A stretch of DNA of 63,257 nt from JBCBEX01 sp038528235. GTDB lineage: Bacteria > Bacteroidota > Rhodothermia > Rhodothermales > Rubricoccaceae. The DNA is taken from positions 1 through 63,257 of the forward strand of contig JBCBEX010000013.1 in the NCBI GenBank assembly GCA_038528235.1. The letters run 5' to 3'. Position 1 is the first letter of the stretch. Each line of letters opens with the position of its first letter. Below are positions 17,239 to 25,312 of the stretch, in pieces. A program made the translations under genes and the position numbers. Under the pieces are notes generated by a model, which was not told where the DNA came from, searched no databases, and was given only the letters and a program-made list of their open reading frames with translations.

Positions 17239-18753
17239 ATGCCTGCGCTTCTTCCTGCACCACCGCCTTCGCGCCCGCGCCTGCTCGCAGGGCTCGACGC
17301 GGCCTTGCAGACGGCTTGGCTTGGGCCGCTGCTGACGGTGCTCGTCACGTTTGGCGGGTCGTTGCTGACCGGGTTGCTCGTCATCAAGGCGGGATTCGTG
17401 ATCGGGATCGTGCTCGGCGCACTGCCGGCGGTGCTGATCGTGGTGGGCATCGTCTACGCAGTGCCGATTTCGGGGCTTTATGCCGCCGTGGCGGTGAGTT
17501 TCTTCGGGCCGGGCCTCTCGCGCTATGTCCCTGCGCCGACCGGGCTGATGCTCGACGGCTTCCTCGTGCTTACGCTCGCCGTGATCGCGGTACGTTGGCG
17601 CGAAGGGCGCTACGACGCCGATCGGCTCAGAAACGTGTTCGTGTTTATGGCGGTGGCGTGGCTCGGGCTGACGGGGCTGCAGATCGCCAACCCGCTCTCG
17701 CCGGGGCCGGTGGCGTGGTTCTACGCCGGGCGCGGGACCACCTTCTACGTCATCCAGACGGCCCTCGTCGCGCTGCTGCTCATCCAGCGGCAGTCGCAGC
17801 TGCAGCGGCTCATCTGGATCTGGCTGGGGCTCTCGTTCGTGGGCACGCTCTGGGGCGCGAAGCAGCTCTTCATCGGCCTCGACGCAGCCGAGCAGGCGTG
17901 GCTCAGCGTGCCGGGCAACCTGTCCACGCACGTCCTCTTCGGCAAGCTGCGTGTGTTCTCGTTCTACTCCGACGCGGGGCAGTTCGGCGCAGCGCAAGGC
18001 TGCGTCGGCATCGTCGGGCTGATCCTCGCAGTGGGGCCGTATCCGCTGAAGAGGCGCCTCCTCTACGGCGTGCTCGGGCTCGCGGGCGTCTACGGCTTGC
18101 TCATTTCCGGCACGCGCGGCGCAATGGCCGTCCCGGCAGCGGGCGCGCTGACCTACCTGGTGCTCAGCCGCAACATCAAGATGATGGTGGCGGGCTCGCT
18201 GGCGATCATCGCGCTCTACAGTGTGCTCATGTTCACGTCGATCGGGAGCGGCATCTATGCCGTGCAGCGCTTCCGGGCAGGGCTGAAGGAGGGCGGCGAG
18301 AACAACTCGCTGAAGGTGCGCCACGAAAACCAGATGCGGCTGAAGGCATGGCTCGCCGGGCATCCGCTCGGCGGCGGCGTCGGCTCTGCGGGGTCGTGGG
18401 GCCAGCGCTTCGCGCCGGGCACGTTCCTCGCAAACCTCGCGCTCGACTCGTGGTACGTCCGCATCATGGCCGAGTACGGCGTCTTCGGGATGCGGCTCTA
18501 CATCCTGGGGCTGCTGATCGTGCTCGCGGGCGCGGCGCGGCGCATGCTCGCCGTGAAGGACCGTGCGCTCCAGCACACGCTGCTGGCGCTCCTAGCGGGC
18601 GCGTGCGGCATCGCGGCGGCGAGCTACGGCAACCAGGTCCTCGGCCAGATGCCGACCTCGCCGTTCATCTACGTGAGCGTGGCGGCGTGCTACCTCGCGC
18701 CGTACTTCGACCAAGAGATCGAGGACAGCGCCAAGGGCGACGAAGCGGCCTAG
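17239..18753 (+). CDS. O-antigen ligase/Wzy-type polymerase
   Basis: 504 aa with about 11 hydrophobic segments. The Wzy_C/WaaL signature region is at about residues 370-420: a periplasmic stretch with GHPLGGGVGSAGSW, then LDSWYVRIMAEYGVFGMRLY. An Arg-rich GTRGAMAVPAAGALTYLV helix precedes it. The protein either polymerises repeat units or ligates the chain; the sequence cannot separate the two. It closes the locus. Its stop overlaps that of the convergent AAA+ gene by four bases. Confidence 0.88.
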   Translation: MPALLPAPPPSRPRLLAGLDAALQTAWLGPLLTVLVTFGGSLLTGLLVIKAGFVIGIVLGALPAVLIVVGIVYAVPISGLYAAVAVSFFGPGLSRYVPAPTGLMLDGFLVLTLAVIAVRWREGRYDADRLRNVFVFMAVAWLGLTGLQIANPLSPGPVAWFYAGRGTTFYVIQTALVALLLIQRQSQLQRLIWIWLGLSFVGTLWGAKQLFIGLDAAEQAWLSVPGNLSTHVLFGKLRVFSFYSDAGQFGAAQGCVGIVGLILAVGPYPLKRRLLYGVLGLAGVYGLLISGTRGAMAVPAAGALTYLVLSRNIKMMVAGSLAIIALYSVLMFTSIGSGIYAVQRFRAGLKEGGENNSLKVRHENQMRLKAWLAGHPLGGGVGSAGSWGQRFAPGTFLANLALDSWYVRIMAEYGVFGMRLYILGLLIVLAGAARRMLAVKDRALQHTLLALLAGACGIAAASYGNQVLGQMPTSPFIYVSVAACYLAPYFDQEIEDSAKGDEAA

Positions 18754-21700
18754 CCGCCCGCCCCGATCAGGTCGAAGTGGCCGTCGAGGACGCGGTCGAG
18801 ACGACCGGTGCGCCAGCCACGGACGGCGTCGCGGACGAGCGGCGACGGGGCCTCGCGGTAGCGTCGGACGATCTCGGGGCGCCCCGCCTCCGTGGCGGCG
18901 GCGAGCGCGGCGTGGCAGACCGCGGCTCGCTCCGCAGGCGCGGCGGGCAACGGCTCAGGGCAAGGCACGACAGCCACGCGCGCCACGGTGCGGTCGTAGC
19001 CGTTCTGGTCCCCGTCCTTCGGCGTCTCGTGGACGTGCAGACCGGCCTCGGCATCCAGCAGCCGCCACGCGCCGAAGCCCGACACGGCGAACGTCCTTTC
19101 GAAGGCCGGTCCGGACCCGTTGTCCTGTGCATCGTCGGCGATCACGTCGAGGCGCATGCGGCGGTGGGCGGCCCAGCGCTGGTACATCCCCGCGACCTCG
19201 CCCGCCCAGGCCGCGTCGTCGGCTTCCGCCTCGATCCGCACGATGGCAGCCCGTGGGGCCTGCTCCTCCAACGTGGCGAGTGCTTCCCGCAGCAAGAAGA
19301 GCTGGTGCGCCACGCGCTGCATCACGGAGCGCGGGAGCGTCGCGTTGCCCCTGGCACGCGCGTCTTCGAGGCGGTCGAGCAGCGAGTCGGCCGTGTCGAG
19401 CCCGGCCTCGATGCGGTCCATGAACTCGGCGCGGCCCAGCGTCTCGAACCGATCCGGGTCGCTCCAGAAGGCCCCATCGGCCATGCGGGCGTAGGCCTCA
19501 CTCTTCGCCTGCGCCCAGGCATCGACGTCCACGGCGGCGGCGAGGGCGTCGTACTGGTTGAGCACGAGCGCAAGTTCGGCGGGCGTGCCCTGCGCGTCGA
19601 GGGCAACGGCTTCGAGCGTCTCGCCCACGTCTTCCGCATTCGGCAGCGGCGTCCCTTCGTCCGCGTCAGGGTCGACGAACTCGACCTCCAAGCCACCCCT
19701 CCCATTGGCATCGGTGGCGCCGCGTACGAAAAGGAACTGGTCGCCCTCCGGCGCGGCGTGGGCCACGATGGTGCGCGCGAGCGGCGTGAGCAGGTGCCGC
19801 TCGACGGCACGCTTCAGCGGCCGTGCGCCGAGGTCGGGCGTGAAGCCCTCGTCCAGCAAAAACTCCAGCGCAGCAGCGTCGAACTCGACCGCCCAGCCGC
19901 GGTGACGCAGCCCGCGCCGGTCGAGCGCCTTGGTGAGTTCGAGGTCGAGCAGCTTGCGCATCACCGGGCGGCGCAGCGGCTGGAACACCACGATCCGGTC
20001 GAGGCGGTTGAGGAACTCCTTGCGGAACGTCCCTTCGAGGCGCTGCTGGACGCTGTCGGCAGTGAACGATTCTGGGGCTCCGCCGAAGCCCAGCCCGGGG
20101 CGCGTCGCCACGCGCGAACCGACGTTGGAGGTGAGGATGACGATGGTGTGGCGGAAGTCGGTCGTCGCGCCGCGGCGGTCGGTGAGGCGGCCGTCGTCGA
20201 AGACCTGCAGGAAGAGGTCCCATACCTGGGGCGCGGCCTTCTCGAACTCGTCGAGCAGCACGACGGCGAACGGCTGCTTCCGGACCTGGTCGACGAGCGC
20301 CTCAGGCCCGTGCGCGCCCTCGGCCGTGCCGAGGAGCCGATCGAGCGCGTCGGCGGTCTGGAACTCGCTCATGTCGAGCCGGATCATGCGGTCCTCCGCG
20401 CCAAAGAGGTAGGCCGCGAGTGCCTTCGCGATCTCGGTCTTGCCCGTGCCCGTCGGCCCGACGAACAGGAAGACGCCGTACGGCCGCGTCGGGTCGGTGA
20501 GGCCCGCTTTGAGGAGCGCCACGCGGTCCACGAGCGCGTCCACGGCTTCGGGCTGGCCGAGCACACGCCTCTCGAAGTGCGTGCGGAGCCCGGGCAGGTC
20601 GAGCCCCGCGCGGTCGTCGAGGAGCGCCGTTGGGAGGCCCGTCAGGCTGGCAACGCCCGCGAGCACGTCCTCGCGCGTAATGCGCAGCTTCTTGCGCGCC
20701 TTCGAGACATCGTCGGGAGGCTCCGCCTGGCGACGTTGGAGCACCAGCTTGACGATGTCGAAGAGCGCGCCGGGGAGCACTTTGGGAAGCACCTGCTCGG
20801 CGAGCGCTCGAGCCTCGGGTAGTACGTCGGCGTCGGCGAACGCCCCCTCGCCGTAGGTGAACAGCATCCACCGCGTCACGAGCCCCTGCGCGTCGTTGGC
20901 TGACATCGGCGCGATCTCGACCGTGTCCATGAGCGTGCGCACGCGGGGCCGCTCGCGAACGAGTTGGCGATACGCCTCAGGCGTGACCTCGCCGACGAGC
21001 CGTACCGTCCCGCGCTGGATCGCAGGCAGCAGCATGTCGAGCGCGCCGGTGGGCTTCTCGCGGTACTGCCCCGCGTGGACGAACTCGCCGAAGCGCGGCG
21101 CGACCCACAGCACCGGCCGATCGGCAATCTGCTTGACGATGTTCGTGACGCGCTCCTCGAGCTGGCCGATGTACATCTGCCCCGCAAGGAGGTCGGTGGC
21201 GTCGGCCTCGAAGATGGTCCAGCCCTGTTTGCGCAGTCGGGTTTCCAGTGCCCGGATCGTCGTCGTGCGCCCGCTGCCGCTCTCGCCGGTCACGATCACC
21301 GAGCGCGGAGTTGGCGCGGTAAGCGCCCGCACCATCGCGTCCACGTCGGCGGTCATGGCAGAATGCCCAACGTGTGGCCCGGACTCGGTGACGACGCGTC
21401 CGACGCCCCCCAGAAAGGCCGTATTGACCTGCTGCTTTTCCCATGCACTGAGGCGGGCCGCCACACGTGCGACGGCTTCGCCGAGGGCGTCCGGCGCGTC
21501 GAGACGGTGGAGCAGCGGCAGCGTCTCCTCGCGTACGTCGTAGGTGCTGAGCCGCGCCAGCGTCCCGTCGTCCACGGTGAACGGGTCGCCTGCGGCGTGC
21601 CGCGCGTCGAGGAACGCAAGCAGGTGCAGCCGGTCCGGCTCGGAGGCCCACGAGTCGTCGAGCTGCGCGAGGAGGTCGCCCGCCACGGCGCGGTCGGCGA

Positions 21701-22298
21701 CGTGCGCTGCGATGGTGTCGAGCGTGAAGAGCGCGGCCACGGTGCCCTGCTGGCTCACGAGCGGCACGAGGCCCGCCGCGAGCGTGGGCGACACGTCGGG
21801 CCGCACGCGCAGCGCGTCGAGGGCAAGCAGGCCGCGGTTGCGCTCGCGGTCACTGCTCCGCGCGCTCTCGTCGGCCATGGAACGGAGCTTGCCAAGCGGC
21901 TCGTCGGCCAGCAGCGTCACGCCCGCTGCAAACGCCGGGTGGCTCCGCACCGACGCCGGCGCGCTGTTGTAGGCGATGGCGTCTTCGAGCGCGGCGATGC
22001 AGGCTTCGAGGGTGGGAAAGGGTGCCGCGGTGTCGCGGTCCGGCGGTGTCGCGGTGGGTCGGTCTTCCTCGGAGTGCAGCGGCGCGGCGGTGTCGCGGTC
22101 CGGCGGTGACTGCTCGTCGCCGTCTTCTCGCTTTCCAGTCTCTCCGTTGCCTTCCCCATCCCCTATCCCCGATTCCCTATCTCCTTCTTCCCCCGCTACG
22201 ATCACCAGCGGCCCACGGGTAGTGCCGAGAATCCAGCCAAGCACCGTTCCAAGGATCAGGGTGACGAGCGCGATGAGTAGGGCGACGTGGATCGGCAC
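18750..22298 (-). CDS. Membrane-anchored Clp-type AAA+ unfoldase fused to a GGQ-less release-factor-like domain
   Basis: 1182 aa. Residues 4-26 form one membrane helix, followed by a charged low-complexity linker (to ~95, with PPDRDTAAP twice) and a helical region (~100-320). The first AAA+ module is degenerate: GESGSGRT at 338-345 has Arg344 for the Walker-A Lys, and there is no acidic Walker B. The second is intact: GPTGTGKT at 614-621, VVLLDEFEKA with Asp683-Glu684, sensor-1 TSN, sensor-2 GARPLKR. LGF at 736-738 sits where ClpC carries its ClpP-docking loop. Residues ~940-1182 resemble RF2: FWSDPDRFETLG, then IVRIEAEADDAAWAGEVAGM, MYQRWAAHRR, VSGFGAWRLLDAEAGLH, and a C-terminal RRYREAPSPLVRD...LDRVLDGHFDLI. 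The GGQ domain is missing. It lies downstream of aat and a DUF1460 gene on the same strand. Confidence 0.85.
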   Translation of the reverse strand: MPIHVALLIALVTLILGTVLGWILGTTRGPLVIVAGEEGDRESGIGDGEGNGETGKREDGDEQSPPDRDTAAPLHSEEDRPTATPPDRDTAAPFPTLEACIAALEDAIAYNSAPASVRSHPAFAAGVTLLADEPLGKLRSMADESARSSDRERNRGLLALDALRVRPDVSPTLAAGLVPLVSQQGTVAALFTLDTIAAHVADRAVAGDLLAQLDDSWASEPDRLHLLAFLDARHAAGDPFTVDDGTLARLSTYDVREETLPLLHRLDAPDALGEAVARVAARLSAWEKQQVNTAFLGGVGRVVTESGPHVGHSAMTADVDAMVRALTAPTPRSVIVTGESGSGRTTTIRALETRLRKQGWTIFEADATDLLAGQMYIGQLEERVTNIVKQIADRPVLWVAPRFGEFVHAGQYREKPTGALDMLLPAIQRGTVRLVGEVTPEAYRQLVRERPRVRTLMDTVEIAPMSANDAQGLVTRWMLFTYGEGAFADADVLPEARALAEQVLPKVLPGALFDIVKLVLQRRQAEPPDDVSKARKKLRITREDVLAGVASLTGLPTALLDDRAGLDLPGLRTHFERRVLGQPEAVDALVDRVALLKAGLTDPTRPYGVFLFVGPTGTGKTEIAKALAAYLFGAEDRMIRLDMSEFQTADALDRLLGTAEGAHGPEALVDQVRKQPFAVVLLDEFEKAAPQVWDLFLQVFDDGRLTDRRGATTDFRHTIVILTSNVGSRVATRPGLGFGGAPESFTADSVQQRLEGTFRKEFLNRLDRIVVFQPLRRPVMRKLLDLELTKALDRRGLRHRGWAVEFDAAALEFLLDEGFTPDLGARPLKRAVERHLLTPLARTIVAHAAPEGDQFLFVRGATDANGRGGLEVEFVDPDADEGTPLPNAEDVGETLEAVALDAQGTPAELALVLNQYDALAAAVDVDAWAQAKSEAYARMADGAFWSDPDRFETLGRAEFMDRIEAGLDTADSLLDRLEDARARGNATLPRSVMQRVAHQLFLLREALATLEEQAPRAAIVRIEAEADDAAWAGEVAGMYQRWAAHRRMRLDVIADDAQDNGSGPAFERTFAVSGFGAWRLLDAEAGLHVHETPKDGDQNGYDRTVARVAVVPCPEPLPAAPAERAAVCHAALAAATEAGRPEIVRRYREAPSPLVRDAVRGWRTGRLDRVLDGHFDLIGAGG

Positions 22299-22387
22299 GT
22301 GGAGTGGCGAAGGTGGAAGTACGAAGGCCGAAAGGTGCGGCCCGTCGCTCCATAGGTCAAGTCTCGTATATGGGAGACTGCCAGCCC

Positions 22388-23341
22388 CTAGGAATCCGTG
22401 CGCGGATCGACGGGGCGGGCCACGAGCAGGCCCGTCTGGACGCGGTTGCCCTCAACGTAGGCCGCGAGGTCGGGCGCGACCTTCACCGCGCCCGTGCTCG
22501 ACGCATGGAGGAACCCCGTCGCTCCGCCGTCGAGCTTCACCACGAAGCCGGTGTGCGTCACGTCGAGGCCGTCGATGGAGGTCGTCGTGGCGAGGACGTC
22601 GCCAGTCTGGAGCGCGGCGTAGGCGTCGGCGATGCGCTCCTGCGGGAGGTAGGTCAGCCCCGGCGCGGCGTTGAGCTGCGCCTCGGCGTCGCCGAGGGCG
22701 GCCAGGAGGCTGTCGGCGCGCGGCGTGTCGGGGGCGAGCTTGGCGTAGCTCTCGCGGTGCGCCGTCATGAAGGCGATGGTCTTCGGGTAAGCCTCGACGC
22801 CGGGCAGGTCGTCGGTGACGAGGCGGACGTGGTCGCGCGCGGCGTTATCGCGGAGCCAGTCGGAGAAGTAGTGCAGCCGGGAGGCGTAGCCGTCGCGCTG
22901 ACCGTCGCGGTAGCGGAGCGCTTCGAGGCGCGCAGCAAAGCCCGCGAACGTCGTGTCGCCGACGGCGATGCCGTGGGCGAGGGCGAGCACGTTCTCGACG
23001 TAGAGCACGCAGTCGAACGCGCGCAGGTTGAGCACCAGCGTTTCGTCCTCGGCTGCATCGAGCAGCCCATCGACGTAGGGCGTCCCTACGAACGCCTCGC
23101 CGACCGCTGTCACGAGGTCGCCTATCGGTAGGGCCTGCCAGTTGCTAGCCTCGGCGCGGTCGAGCAGCGCGCGGAAGACGGCCCGCGTCGAGTCATCGAG
23201 GCGGACATCGGCCGGGAGCACGCCGTCGACCGAGGCCGCCGTGCTGGCTGAGACGACGGGCGCGGACGGCGCGCCGGGCGCGGTCTGGCAACCCATGAGC
23301 AGGCTCAGCGCGAGCGCAAAGCAGGCGAGGCGAGGCAGCAT
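22388..23341 (-). CDS. DUF1460 lipoprotein, amidase-like (NlpC/P60-type fold)
   Basis: 317 aa. A lipoprotein signal (LALSLLMGC, lipid-attachment Cys19) is followed by the DUF1460 domain. The presumed nucleophile Cys is in FDCVLYVENVLALA, and a His is in DVTHTGFVVKL further on. Structures of the family are NlpC/P60-like and suggest N-acetylmuramoyl-L-alanine amidase or related peptidoglycan cleavage; the substrate here is inferred. It would be anchored in the envelope. It lies 99 bases after aat and 89 bases before the Clp-like gene on the same strand. Confidence 0.85.
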   Translation of the reverse strand: MLPRLACFALALSLLMGCQTAPGAPSAPVVSASTAASVDGVLPADVRLDDSTRAVFRALLDRAEASNWQALPIGDLVTAVGEAFVGTPYVDGLLDAAEDETLVLNLRAFDCVLYVENVLALAHGIAVGDTTFAGFAARLEALRYRDGQRDGYASRLHYFSDWLRDNAARDHVRLVTDDLPGVEAYPKTIAFMTAHRESYAKLAPDTPRADSLLAALGDAEAQLNAAPGLTYLPQERIADAYAALQTGDVLATTTSIDGLDVTHTGFVVKLDGGATGFLHASSTGAVKVAPDLAAYVEGNRVQTGLLVARPVDPRTDS

Positions 23342-23440
23342 AGCAGCGGAATCGTTTAGGGCAACGGAGTCGTTTGGGCAGGGGACATCGCGCGGGAGAT
23401 GGACGAGCCAGAACGCCCGACCGACTCCTGGGTGCCCGAC

Positions 23441-24088
23441 CTAGGCCTCGCCCGCGAAACCGCCGTGGCGCACATCGTCCGTCCAGCCGGTCATGTCGAC
23501 GTCCCAGCGGGCGGTTGCCACTCGAAGCGCCTGGTCGAGGCGGCGCTCGTAGCGCTCGCGCGAGATCTCGGTGTTGCCGAAGCGCGCGAGGTGCTCCGTC
23601 TGGAGTTGCGTGTCGAGCAGCACGAAGCCGCCCCGCCGCAGCCGCGCGACGAGGTGCACCAGGGCCACCTTGGACGCGTCGCGAGCACGGTGGAACATCG
23701 ACTCGCCAAAGAAGGCGCCGCGTAGCGCCACGCCGTAGAGCCCTCCCACGAGCACGCCGTCCTGCCGCACCTCCACGCTGTGCGCATAGCCGAGACGGTG
23801 CAGTTCGCAGTAGGCCGCGATGATTTCCTCTGAGATCCACGTCGTCATGCGGCCGCGCGCGGGAGCGGCGCAGGCGCGAATCGTCGCCTCGAAGTCCTCG
23901 TCCACGGCCACGTCGAAGACCTGCTGCCGGACGCGCTTGGCGGTGTTGTGCGGGACGTGGAAGGCCTCGAGCGGCATCACGGCGCGCGGGTCCGGGGCGT
24001 ACCAGTAGATCTGGTCGTCCTCGTCCGGGTCGGCCATCGGGAAGAGGCCCGTCCGGTAGGCGTAGAGCAGGAGGTCCGGGTTGAGCAC
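23441..24088 (-). CDS. aat: Leucyl/phenylalanyl-tRNA-protein transferase
   Basis: 215 aa, typical length, GTG start. The enzyme transfers Leu or Phe from aminoacyl-tRNA to N-terminal Arg/Lys of proteins, marking them for ClpS/ClpAP. Diagnostic segments are GLFPMADPD, YWYAPDPRAVMPLEAFHVP and GGLYGVALRGAFFGESMFHR, followed by ASKVALVHLVARLRRGGF and LLDTQLQTEHLARFG. It is the first gene of a minus-strand group that ends with a Clp-type ATPase, a suggestive link to N-degron turnover. Confidence 0.96.
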   Translation of the reverse strand: MLNPDLLLYAYRTGLFPMADPDEDDQIYWYAPDPRAVMPLEAFHVPHNTAKRVRQQVFDVAVDEDFEATIRACAAPARGRMTTWISEEIIAAYCELHRLGYAHSVEVRQDGVLVGGLYGVALRGAFFGESMFHRARDASKVALVHLVARLRRGGFVLLDTQLQTEHLARFGNTEISRERYERRLDQALRVATARWDVDMTGWTDDVRHGGFAGEA

Positions 24089-24267
24089 GCGCGTCGCGTG
24101 GCGGTGTGGAGGGCGGCGAGGGGAACGTATGAAAGGGCGAGGCTTCGTGCCTCAGACGGCACGTGAAGAGTAAAGGGGAAAGAGTAAGAAAGCTCCGCGC
24201 GAGCGCGACGTGTTCCGGGAGCCGCCCACGTCCATACCTTCTCAACTCTACACCCGCCCCGCCCCGT

Positions 24268-25266
24268 ATGCTCCTCGTCACCGGCGCCACCGGCTTCCTC
24301 GGCGCGACGCTCGTCCAGCAACTTGTCACAGCAGGCGCGTCCGTCCGCATCCTCCGCCGCACCACTTCGCGCCTCGACCTCCTCGGTGACGCGGCCGATG
24401 ACGTCGAGCATGCGATCGGCGACGTGACCGACCGTGCCAGCCTGGAAGCGGCGCTGGAGGGCGTCGACGGCGTCTATCATGCGGCGGCCTACGTCGGCTT
24501 CGGCGGGGCAAAGGATGCCGAGCAGTTGCACCGCGTCAACGTCCGAGGCACCGCGCACGTCGCCGATACGGCGCGCGTGGCGGGCGTCCGGCGGCTCGTC
24601 CACGTGTCGAGCATCGCCGCGCTGGGACGCTCGGAGGCAAACGCCGGACCCAACGGGAAACCCATCGACGAGACCGCGACGTGGACGCCCTCGAAGCTCA
24701 ACACGGCCTACGCCGAGAGTAAGTACCTCGCCGAACTCGAAGTGCAGCGCGCCATCGCCGAGGGGCTCGACGCAGTGCTGGTCAACCCAGCGGTGATCTT
24801 CGGGCCCGGCCGCCCCGGCGAGAACACGATGCAGATCGTCGAGCAGGTGCGCGACCGCAAGCTGCCCGCGGTGCCATCGGGCGGGACGTGCGTCGTCGAT
24901 GTCGAGGATGTGGCCAGCGGTATGCGGCGGGCGATGGCCGACGGCGCGACGGGCGAGCGCTACATCTTCGGCGGCGAGAATCTGTCGTGGCGCGCCCTCA
25001 TCGACACGCTTGCGACGGCGCTCGGCGTGCCTGCACCGAAGCGCACCCTGCCGCCTCGCCTTGCACTCGCAGCGGCGGCGCTGATGGAGGCGGGGGCGTT
25101 TGTTACGCGGCGGCATACCAGCATCACGCGCGAGTCGGTGCGCATGGCGTCGCGGACGTTCCGCTACAGCAACGCCAAGGCGCGCGCCGACCTCGGCTGC
25201 ACCTTCCGCCCCTTCGCCAACACCGCCGCGCGCATCGCCTCGGCAGTCGCCGGTCCTGGGTCGTAG
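24268..25266 (+). CDS. NAD-dependent epimerase/dehydratase-like (extended SDR)
   Basis: 332 aa from the ATG at 24268. The N-terminal Rossmann motif TGATGFLGATLVQQL binds NAD(P). HAAAYVGFGG, the SS-IAALG strand and the active-site YAESKYLAELEV (YxxxK) are of the extended SDR type. It resembles dihydroflavonol-4-reductase/hopanoid-associated sugar epimerases (NPAVIFGPGRPGENT). Substrate unknown. The next gene is a second, more divergent Rossmann protein, and the two are probably co-transcribed. Confidence 0.9.
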   Translation: MLLVTGATGFLGATLVQQLVTAGASVRILRRTTSRLDLLGDAADDVEHAIGDVTDRASLEAALEGVDGVYHAAAYVGFGGAKDAEQLHRVNVRGTAHVADTARVAGVRRLVHVSSIAALGRSEANAGPNGKPIDETATWTPSKLNTAYAESKYLAELEVQRAIAEGLDAVLVNPAVIFGPGRPGENTMQIVEQVRDRKLPAVPSGGTCVVDVEDVASGMRRAMADGATGERYIFGGENLSWRALIDTLATALGVPAPKRTLPPRLALAAAALMEAGAFVTRRHTSITRESVRMASRTFRYSNAKARADLGCTFRPFANTAARIASAVAGPGS

Positions 25267-25269
25267 GCC

Positions 25270-25311
25270 CTGCGACCCTCGACCTGCGACCCTCGACCTG
25301 CAACCCTCGAC
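25270..25311 (+). repeat. Three tandem 14-bp repeats between two SDR genes
   Basis: CTGCGACCCTCGAC twice and CTGCAACCCTCGAC once, head to tail, filling nearly the whole gap between the two epimerase-like genes and ending two bases before the next ATG. This is a small direct-repeat tract that may vary by slippage. Confidence 0.8.
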
Positions 25312-25312
25312 C

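Noticed and set aside
17316..20822. A 1168-codon open frame on the plus strand
   Set aside because: It runs through the O-antigen ligase gene in another frame and then antisense through the AAA+ gene. Its Arg/Ala-rich composition and lack of motifs mark it as a GC3-driven shadow.
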